The notes under the pieces are model-generated. The model saw only the letters and a program-made list of their open reading frames with translations. It did not search any database and had not been told where the DNA came from. This document shows, piece by piece, positions 55,776 to 64,000 of a DNA stretch of 64,000 nt (positions are counted from its first letter, which is position 1; each line of letters starts with the position of its first letter). The translations under genes were made by a program, and so were the position numbers. This DNA comes from Pyrenopolyporus hunteri (taxonomy: Eukaryota; Ascomycota; Sordariomycetes; Xylariales; Hypoxylaceae), in the NCBI GenBank assembly GCA_902806595.1, contig CADCXC010000035.1, forward strand, positions 310,001 through 374,000, written 5' to 3'.

Positions 55776-56347
55776 GTAAGTATCATCACTATTCTCTCTG
55801 TCTTCCCTTCTAGTCCCCGTTTCCATTTCCATCTCCATCTTCATCACCCAACCTTCAACCCCTCCATCACCTTCACCTTCATCCCCAATTTCGCACACCA
55901 ACCGCATTTCATTCGGGGTAGCTTGTCTACCTTACGCGTCTACCTTACACGTTACCGTGTCCCAAACTATTACCTCCCTTAGCAAGTAAGGCTCTTCTTC
56001 CCCTTCCGAGCCTCTTGCTCCTACCCGCCTATCCCTGTCATCCCCTTGTCTCCTATCTACATCCCATACCACTCGCCTCAACTCCTCACATCCCCTCTAC
56101 CTATTAAGCTATATACACAACTCCGAGGAACACTCTCTATTCTATTCACTGGAATTTGTTGTCGCGGCTTCTTAGTCGCTACTGATAGTTGGGTGAGCTT
56201 GCGCTCCACGCAACATACCATCCTAACGCAGTTCGTGTTTAACAAAACGAGTCTCTGACGACTCTTTCCTATCTTTTTCTCTTTTCAATTTCTACTTAGA
56301 CTTCCTTCGACTCATCTCTATTTCCGACTAACTATTATACCACTCAG
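55776..56347 (+). other. Predicted first 5' UTR intron of the helicase gene
   Basis: Strong extended donor GTAAGTATC at 55776. A CCGACTAACT branch and CACTCAG acceptor at 56347 would give a 572-nt intron in the pyrimidine-rich leader. The pairing is inferred. Confidence 0.4.
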
Positions 56348-56419
56348 GATTTTGCGGTAACGCACTCGACACGCTCGACAGCCGAGTAAACTCTAGGTCT
56401 TGAGAACCTGATACGACAT

Positions 56420-56694
56420 GTAAGTCTTCTAGTTCTTTCCCTATTTCCTCTGAGCATGCTTCACTTCTCTCGACGAGCACTAGCTCTATTTCATATCCCC
56501 ATTATATTCTCGTACCTTTGGTAACTTGAAGAGCAATATCCCATGTCACTCTATCCCCCTTCAAGCATTCTTCGTTTCATCACCGACCCAAGTCCTTCGC
56601 CCGCTCGTTGAACTACTCTATCTTTTTTTCTTGGTTCAAACGTATTAATTACCTAAACATAAAGGCGTCTATTCATACTAATCAATAACTCTAG
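56420..56694 (+). other. Predicted second 5' UTR intron of the helicase gene
   Basis: GTAAGT donor at 56420, ATACTAATC branch and CTCTAG acceptor at 56694, 275 nt, ending 35 nt before the ATG. Unspliced RNA would carry the minimal uORF ATG-TAA at 56418-56423. Confidence 0.55.
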
Positions 56695-56729
56695 TTGTCA
56701 CAATCGCCATTGTCAATTCATCGTCCAAG

Positions 56730-59059
56730 ATGTCTGACGGCTGGGGTTCTGACAAACCCGCCGCGGCGCTCCCTGAGCAAGCCGCCAAGCCTTCCACTAC
56801 CAAGGCTCCCGAGCACGCTGACAAGCTGATTATCGGCTGGACCAAACCCGTCGCTTATGACTACACCGAAACCGATACTGACCGTCAGTGGGATAGCAAC
56901 GCCCCCGTGTACGAGTGGAAGGGCGGCGACGACTACATTGGTCCCGTGCATCCCGTGTTAGAGAATGAAATTTTCGGTCATCCCGATCAGCGACATGGTG
57001 CCGGCGTCGATTTCTCCAAGTAAGTTTCCTTGCGCCTCTAACGGCTAAATGGCATGCTAACTCATAACTCTCCCCAGGATTGCGGAGATCCAAGTCCGTC
57101 AAGAGGGCTTGGAGCGAATTATCCCCGTCTTCGAGTTCAAAGATGCGGGCCTTCACCCCGTCATGTTGGAGAATGTCGATAAGGCAGGCTACAAGACGCC
57201 TACCGCAATCCAGAAGTACTGCCTTCCGGCCATCAATATGGGATACGACCTGATCGCTATCGCCCAGACTGGTGAGTGACTATACTATATGCCAATCTCA
57301 TTCTGTTTGACATCTGCTAACCCGTTTCTTTTCCAGGTTCTGGCAAGACCGCAGCTTACTTCATTCCCATCTTGAATGAGCTGATGGGCAAGGCCAAGAA
57401 GCTGGTTGCCCCCCGCCCGACTGAGGATGAGGCCAAAGCAGGCAAGCGTATGCGAGCCGAACCACTTGTTCTGGTGCTCTGCCCTACTCGAGAGTTGGCG
57501 ACTCAGATCTTCTTCGAAGCACGCAAGTTCTGCTACCGCACGATGCTCCGTCCCTGCGTCATCTATGGTGGGGGACCTTTGAATATCCAAATCGATCAGA
57601 TCGGACAAGGTTGCGACGTCCTCATCGCCACACCCGGCCGTCTCATCGATATCATGTATCGACCCAACTCGCTGTCTCTTCGGCGTCTTCGATACATGGT
57701 AATCGACGAAGCTGATGAGCTGCTTGAGTCGGACTGGCAGGAGGATTTGGAGAAGATCCTCTCCGGTGGCGGTAAGCAAACATACGCTCCTATCACGTTG
57801 ATGTGTATGTATCTAACGTTTATCGCAGAACATGACGAGGGCAATGTGAGGCACCTGCTGTTTTCGGCTACATTTCCCGCCGCCGTTCGCAAGGTTGCGA
57901 AGGAACATCTTGCGATGAACCATATTCGCCTCCACGTCGGCCGCATCGGAAGCACTCACTCGAACATAGCTCAGGATGTGATTTTCGTGAGACAGGATTT
58001 GAAGAAGACGGCCCTCATTGACCTTCTGACTTCTATGAAGCCCTGCAGAGTCATCGTTTTCGTCAATAGCAAGCGCACTGCCGACGAAATCGATGATTTC
58101 CTCTACCACAAGGGGCTTCCGTGCACATCGATGCACTCGGACCGCACGCAGCGCGAGCGAGAGGACGCGATGCGGGCGTTCCGCGCCGGAGAGACACCCA
58201 TACTTGTTACTACCGGTGTTACGGCTCGCGGAATTGACGTGCATAACGTCAAGACCGTCATCAATTACGATCTCCCGAACGTGGACCACGGTGGCATTCA
58301 GAATTACATTCACCGTATTGGTAGGTGGCATCTCCGCTTCAAGCAAATTAAGCCATTGACTAACACTTTCCAGGTCGGACCGGCCGCATCGGCTACACGG
58401 GTTCTGCCACGTCGTTCTACACCGATAACGACGAGCCTCTCGCCGTGGATCTAACCAAGATCCTCATGGAGTCCGAGCAACCGGTGCCCAATTTCCTCCA
58501 GCAATATATCCCTGATGGTGTTGACCCAAAGAACTACCGGATGGAGGACGACGACAGCGAGGCCGGAGACGACGACGACAACTGGATAATGGGCATTTCC
58601 AAGGGTGCCAAGAAGAGCGCTGCCGGAAAGGGTGACCCCTGGGGTGCCGACTCTAACACTAAGGCCGCCGGAGCCAACGGAGCCAACGGAACCAACGGAG
58701 CAGTTGACGACTGGGGCGGTGCGCCCAAGGCCGGAACTGACGACGGCTGGGGCAGTACGTCCAAGACTAAGGCCGACGATGGTTGGGGCAGTACCTCCAA
58801 GACCAAGGCTGACGACGGTTGGGGCGATACACCTAAGGCCGGAGCAAACAAGGGCTGGGGCAATGCGCCCAACACTAAAGCAGACGACGGCTGGGGCGGC
58901 GGAAGCGCTGATGCTTGGGGTTCTGGTGGCAACGCCGGAGCCGAATCCAAGGGCAAAGCCAAGGCAGTCGACGAGTGGGGTGGTTCCGGAAACGACACCT
59001 GGGGTGGTGAGCAAGAAGACTCCAATGCTGCCAACGGCGAGCTCGACACTGCTTGGTGA
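56730..59059 (+). CDS. DEAD-box ATP-dependent RNA helicase (Ded1/Vasa-like)
   Basis: Exons 56730-57019, 57078-57271, 57337-57771, 57829-58320 and 58374-59059, 698 aa. It unwinds RNA, with likely roles in translation initiation or RNP remodelling. All motifs are present: Q motif (YKTPTAIQKYCLP), I (AQTGSGKT, split by intron 2), Ia (PTRELATQ), GG, Ib (TPGRL), II (DEAD), III (SAT), IV (VIVFVNSK), V (TGVTARGID) and VI (HRIGRTGR, split by intron 4). The N-terminus is short (MSDGWGSDKP). The C-terminus is a Trp/Gly tail with 12-residue tandem units (DDGWGSTSKTKA) unlike the RGG tail of yeast Ded1. Intron 3 (57772-57828) is 57 nt, in phase and stop-free, so its retention would add 19 residues between motifs II and III. 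The long leader probably contains two introns. Confidence 0.93.
58739..58918 (+). repeat. 36-bp tandem repeats in the helicase tail
   Basis: Five 36-bp units (the last diverged) encode variants of DDGWGSTSKTKA. They keep a second plus frame and one minus frame open. Confidence 0.85.
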
Positions 59060-60693
59060 TGGCCTTCTAATCACATACCCTTCTCACTAAGGCTTGCCAG
59101 CTCGTCGAGAATTTCCGCCATCGAACACCCGGCCGTCGTCACATTCGCCTTACATTTCAGGAGACGGGTAGGCATCTTTGAGGATGACACGCCGATAGTT
59201 CATTCTAGTCATTGAGGTTGTCGCATGATAGGATCCTCGATAGGATCCTTGGTAAGTTTCTAGATAGCCATGAGTGGGATCTTTGATTGGCGCGATGAAT
59301 TTGCTTGGGTTTTCTATGGGCTCTGACGAGGCTAGTCTTGTCAAATTTAATACTACGTGAAATTGCCTTCGTCGTTTCACTTCTTCGCATCAACCATATG
59401 TTCTCGTTTTGTGGCCAGGGGTATCGCGGTGATTACGGGCTGACCTGATGTCTGCGCGCATGTTACAAGCTTGATGCTATCCTGTACCGCCGAACTATAG
59501 TAAAAATAGAAAAAGACAAAAAAATTAGGCTTATAAGGTTTCTCTTTCTTTCCTACCCCGTCTAAGATACCCCTGGAATCGCTGGTTTATACCCAGCGTG
59601 AGTATAACCGTATCTTAAGGAGGTACGGAGGTGTGACTTTCCCAGAACTTAATCATACGTCTTCTACACGCTTCCTAGGTGCTTTACAGTCTCTACACTT
59701 ACCACCTAAGTATTGGCTCTCGCTTTATAGTACCGTCTACCTTCCCAGGAGCATTAACTTAAGGGAGTACTTACACACCTACTTGGTACCTAACGTAAGA
59801 GGTTCTATCCGACGTCAAGTATCTATGGCGGCCCGTCTAGTATGTAGGTAAGCATCCACGCTATCATGATATACCAGGGGAGAGGGAGCCCCAGGACTTA
59901 GGTAGTGCGAGTTTGGGGCGTGCTGAGGACATGCTTGATACCTACCTACCTAGGTACCTTACCTATAGACTCGGCATGGACTCGGCGTGAGTAAGATGAG
60001 ATAGAAACGACTAGATAGGTAGGTAAGTATCGATGCTTCAAACAGCTGGGTTGGCGGGTGGATGGGGGTTTTACTAACTAGCCGACTGACTCATTCACCT
60101 CCATCTCACTTAGGTATGATTTCTCATCCCCAGCCACTTCCTTCCATCCGTCCTCCTGCTCCGTGCGTAGCCATACCTACCTACTTACCTACCTAGCGTA
60201 GTTATTAGGTACCGGCTTAGTCTCGGAGGTGAGAGTGAAAGCGAGAGTGGGGAGTCATAGGCGATGAGTCTTACGGCGGGGTCGAGGAGAGGGGAGGGAG
60301 AGACGGGGGATATTTCGACTTTGGTGTTTTATGTCCAGGGAAATACATTGGAGTAGACTATGTATAATACTTGCTCCGCTTCTTCGCGTGTACGAATAGG
60401 TTTTAAGCACTGCAGACCGGGAGGACATGAGCGCCGTCGAGGTCTTCATGAGACGTGGTGCCGCGCCTGGCTATAATTACGTCGTTGTTTGTATTAGGCA
60501 ACCACCTACCTAGGTACTTACACCTAGGTGTGTAGCCGTACATTTTCTATATCTACCGAGGTACCTACCTACCTAGGTAGGCAAGGAATGTTGTCATGAA
60601 GGGCTTAGGTAACATCAACCTAGGCACTTATCTAAGCTGCCTACCCGGCCTAGGGAGTCTGAGCGTGGCAGCTTGGTTGCTTACACATACACT

Positions 60694-60694
<1 letters not shown>

Positions 60695-60732
<38 letters not shown>
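60695..60732 (+). repeat. ACATAT microsatellite
   Basis: About six tandem ACATAT hexamers. Confidence 0.9.
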
Positions 60733-60733
<1 letters not shown>

Positions 60734-60790
60734 CTTACTCACCTTCACCACACCTTACCTATGACACATAAAACTCCCCCATGCCCATCT

Positions 60791-60814
60791 GACTGACTGA
60801 CTGACTGACTGACT
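60791..60814 (+). repeat. GACT microsatellite
   Basis: Six tandem GACT units. Confidence 0.9.
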
Positions 60815-61057
60815 AACCTGCCCACGGGATTTGAACACAGAGGACTAAAGCCATTCCATTAGGTACCTACTACCCCTAACCCACCACAAAGCCTTTCCCT
60901 CCGTTCCGCGCCCATTCCCACACTCGCGTTTGGCATGGTACTACCTACCTACCTACACAGCTGGGTAGGGTGTGGTTTGGGGCAAGTACATCTCCGTCCG
61001 CCCTCTCAAACGCCAGACAGTCGCGCGTTTATATATACCTGGATAGACAGATAGACG

Positions 61058-61091
<34 letters not shown>
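61058..61091 (+). repeat. GATA microsatellite
   Basis: About eight tandem GATA units. Confidence 0.9.
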
Positions 61092-61450
61092 AGGTAAATA
61101 AGAGCGGTCTATTACATGTACCTCCTGTGACGGCGCGTGAGCCAGCATGCAAGTTACCTAAGGTAGGGAGGTAGGTATTATACAATAACGACCCCCTCAT
61201 ACACGACTACACTTACTCGTAAAGTAAGTAAGGGAGTGCCTGGGTAGGTAGGAAGGGAGGGAGGTAGGTAAGGAAGTAAGTAGTAGATCCACCAGCAGTA
61301 AGAGTCACAACCACCCAAGACGGCCCTCGTGACCTACATCCTCCAACCTACATAGGTACCTACCTACTTACCTACCTGCACTTATTTCCCCAGAAAACCC
61401 CCAAGACCCCGCTCCGAATGGAAGCCCCGTCGCGCGGTGATGGGTTGGGT

Positions 61451-61485
61451 CTCGTCTCGCCTCGTCTCGCCTCGTCTGGCGTCGT
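61451..61485 (+). repeat. CTCGTCTCGC repeat
   Basis: Three imperfect 10-bp units ctcgtctcgc. Confidence 0.75.
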
Positions 61486-61496
61486 TGAGCGTGACT

Positions 61497-61514
61497 TACA
61501 TACATACATACATA
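61497..61514 (+). repeat. TACA microsatellite
   Basis: About four tandem TACA units followed by a TAGGTAC word. Confidence 0.85.
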
Positions 61515-61607
61515 GGTACGGACACACCGCGATCCATAGCCCTACCGCGGACAACATTACACTAGGAATACATGGATATAGCCATGTGGGTATATATATG
61601 TAGATAT

Positions 61608-61626
61608 GTATATATATATATATATC
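61608..61626 (+). repeat. TA microsatellite
   Basis: A (TA)n run of about nine units. Confidence 0.85.
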
Positions 61627-61801
61627 TGGTACTATATATACGGAGTGGACGTGGGATGGGGATGTAAGAAGTGGGAAAGCCGTCGCACCCCGTACCTCGT
61701 GACGCGCAGTCCGTTAGGTATCGCACCTAGGTCCCATCCCATACCATACCATAGGTACCATACTTACTTACCGCCCGCAAACCCGCCCGCCAGCCAGCCA
61801 A

Positions 61802-61819
61802 CAAGCAAGCAAGCAAGCA
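61802..61819 (+). repeat. AAGC microsatellite
   Basis: About four tandem CAAG/AAGC units after a CCAGCCAGCC run. Confidence 0.85.
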
Positions 61820-61915
61820 GTACCTAGGCAGCGCAGACCACGACATCGCGCCCGTCCCCGCAGCCCCGTAGGAGCGGGTTTGTTCTGCTGCTTTCTGCCG
61901 TACATAGGCAGTGTA

Positions 61916-61937
61916 TAGGTAGGTAGGTAGGTAGGTA
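61916..61937 (+). repeat. TAGG microsatellite
   Basis: Five tandem TAGG units. The unit equals the half-site of the palindromic TACCTAGGTA word common in this genome. Confidence 0.85.
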
Positions 61938-64000
61938 TAGATTCAAGGCCATCTCCGCCTGCCCACCCCCACCCTTACCCCCCACCTCCCATCGCACCAG
62001 CGCAGCGGGATCCAGATGGCCAGCTAGGTGGTTTACCTAACCACTTAGTCAAGCAAGAGGGTAGGTATGTATGGAGATGAGATAGGTAGACGGGTGGATG
62101 GACATAGATAGACAGACAAGGACGACGAAGCGATCAACTTCGATACTTACCAGACATGTACGTAGTACGTAGCAATATAGGCGGGTACCTACCTGTCTGT
62201 CCGTCTGCCTTCCTACCTAATCTAACAGAACTAGGCAAGCGATATGTAGATGGGTCCGCTCCCTACGGAATCGGCGGTATGGGATGGTGTATGAATCTAT
62301 GAACCTACCCTGCCTATCTGATACCTTACCTAGCATGTATAAACAACAACGATACAGGTAGCCAGCGTGAACGGCCAGCGCATATTTCCTGCGTGTAATT
62401 CACCACTCACCGCGGCAGTAAGTATCCGTAGACGGGGGGTGCCGACTTACCTACATATACCTACCTACCTATATAATACAATCGTACTTATTATTTATGT
62501 ACGTAGAGATCCATACATGTGTCCGGACCGGGGTGCGTGTACCAGTGTACGTTAGCATGTAGGTACGCATGTACGGTTGGCTAAACCCCTTGGCGCCAGG
62601 CGGTTGCCTGAAGCGGTAATTAGATTAAGCCCGGCGATCCGCGGTTGTGGTTGGGCGAAGCAGCGAATGAGGGAGCGGCGGGGGTTGGGTCGGGGCGCGA
62701 CTTGGTTGGTTCGGCAACTAAAAAAGAAAAGAGAAAAGGAAGAAAAGAGAAAAATAGGAAAACAAACTAGGGTGGACGGATTTCCCACCAGCCAGCTAGC
62801 GGCTCCTCGTGCGCTTGCGTGGTTGACGATGACTCACCGGCCGATCCACACTCGACGTAGGCGGGTAGCCATCGTTTCGCTCTCATTTTATCGTAAGTAT
62901 TCTTTCACTGATTGATCGGTTCATACCCAGACCAGATTAGACCTGCCTCACATCAGCAAACAAGGGGAGGTGCGAAATCCTGATTCGGTACCTGATTCGT
63001 GTCGAATTTCAAACGTTTGGCCATCGTGCGACGGACGAACGGATGGAGAGAGAAAAAGGGGTGAAGAGGGAATCTCGTGGTTATCCTCTTTTGATCCACA
63101 ACTTCAGGAGTCTTGTCAGTAACTCAACGCGATCTCACACGAGAGATGTAAGACAAACAAACAAGCAAATTCGCACTCAACGGAGGAGCATCAAAATAGC
63201 TTTCCCGGCTCGAAGCTAATTTGAAATTTCATACTATCTGCGAGGGCTGTCTCTCCTCAAGGCTCTCTAGTAGACTGCTTTTTTCTCTCTTGTACTCGAA
63301 GCTTTCTGATACTCGATTGCGCAAAACCTTTTCAGGCCAGATAGGTAGAAATTATAATGTCTCTGTGCTTTTTCGTAGTAGCTACTAAAGTCGAAGGACA
63401 AACGGCGCCCGCATTTCGACGGGGTTGCCAGATATCGTTCGGCGCGTTCGCGGGTACGACTTGTCGTAGGAATCGGACAAATCAAGCAAAAGACATAAAA
63501 ATCTTCTAACATGATGCGGCCGGCTCGAGGTGTCGCATATACTGCTAAGTTCTTTTCCCCTTCGTCTCCCCTCGAGTCGCCCGTCTTGTTGCCGCTGACG
63601 CGGCTTGGGCTGCCAACTGCCTAGCCATTATTGCTCTTCAACCACTATGATTATCCCCTCCGAACACCAATTACAAAGAATAACGCACCTCCCTTGTCCA
63701 TTCGTACACAAGCAACTTACCCCCACCTACCAGCCCCGATATGCTGTGATCCTGGAAATGCATGCATTGTGAAGATAAAAGCTTTTCGCCCGGGCCTTGA
63801 TCATCGTCGGGGTTCGTCTATAGACTGTAGCTTCCAAATATGGATGTGGTATCAAGAACCTTCGAACCTTTCCCGTTCCGGAACAAATGAAATAGTTGAA
63901 TATTGTCACAAGGGTTTTGTTTGCCATGGATTGCGCGATGAGTTACGGCTCAGCGAGCAATTCCTAGTTCAGAATGCCTTCCCACATGCCCGGTCCACCG

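Larger units (their letters stand above)
59060..64000. other. 4.9-kb repeat-rich gene-free segment
   Basis: No ORF with recognisable content. The densest cluster of TACCTAGGTA/ACCTACCTACC words in the window (59935-60585) is followed by many microsatellites up to 61937. From 62570 on the sequence is more complex but still lacks a convincing gene. The final kilobase may hold promoter sequence of a gene beyond the window. Confidence 0.5.

Noticed and set aside
58451..59090. 207-codon minus and 161-codon plus ORFs in the helicase tail
   Set aside because: By-products of the 36-bp tandem repeats. The helicase frame continues seamlessly from motif VI.
60775..60850. Possible minus-strand tRNA around TGTGTTCAAATCCCG
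   Set aside because: The B-box-like word is present, but the T-stem pairs at only three of five positions and no matching acceptor stem lies upstream.
63267..63512. 81-codon minus-strand ORF near the right edge
   Set aside because: No domain, no supporting splice or promoter signals; likely chance.

Overview
The window is nuclear DNA of a filamentous ascomycete (Pezizomycotina, probably Sordariomycetes). The signs are short introns of about 50-150 nt with GTRNGT donors and CTAAC/CTGAC-type branch points, compact intron-poor genes, fungal-specific families (NACHT NLR-like protein, Dabb, Ipi1, a DnfA-type flippase), and gene-free stretches full of TACCTAGGTA/GGTACC and TACATGTA words. I support 19 protein-coding loci. 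I found no convincing tRNA, rRNA, CRISPR array or intact transposon. Splice models were read by eye. Family names come from motif recognition without any database search.

Layout. 0.5-11.3 kb is accessory-like: an FAD monooxygenase (+), a NACHT STAND/NLR-like protein (-) with a small multi-pass membrane protein directly upstream on the same strand, a Nudix ADP-ribose pyrophosphatase (+) with a 16-nt microexon, and an orphan protein with 36-bp repeats (+). 12.9-17.7 kb holds a P4-ATPase lipid flippase (-). A 4.2-kb gene-free block follows. 21.9-25.6 kb holds a convergent pair: an SLF2/CANIN-like candidate with an N-terminal PIP-box-like motif (+) and V-ATPase subunit E (-). 27.2-34.4 kb holds a NIPA-type Mg2+ transporter (+), a small secreted double-psi beta-barrel protein (+) and a mitochondrial Mrs2/CorA Mg2+ channel (-). 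35.4-48.2 kb holds an F-box-like protein (+), two conserved proteins of unknown function (-), a Dabb protein (+) and a low-complexity protein (-), with gene deserts between. 52.2-59.1 kb holds a divergent pair, roadblock dynein light chain (-) and Ipi1 ribosome-biogenesis factor (+), then a DEAD-box helicase (+) with a long, probably spliced 5' leader and a Trp/Gly repeat tail. 59.1-64 kb is repeat-rich and gene-free.

Most genes are unrelated housekeeping functions: lipid asymmetry, vacuolar acidification, Mg2+ homeostasis, dynein transport, ribosome assembly and translation. The parts that look least described are the NLR-like gene with its adjacent membrane protein, the orphan 36-bp-repeat protein whose repeat block is open in three frames, and the recurrent AAG 3' splice sites and microexon.
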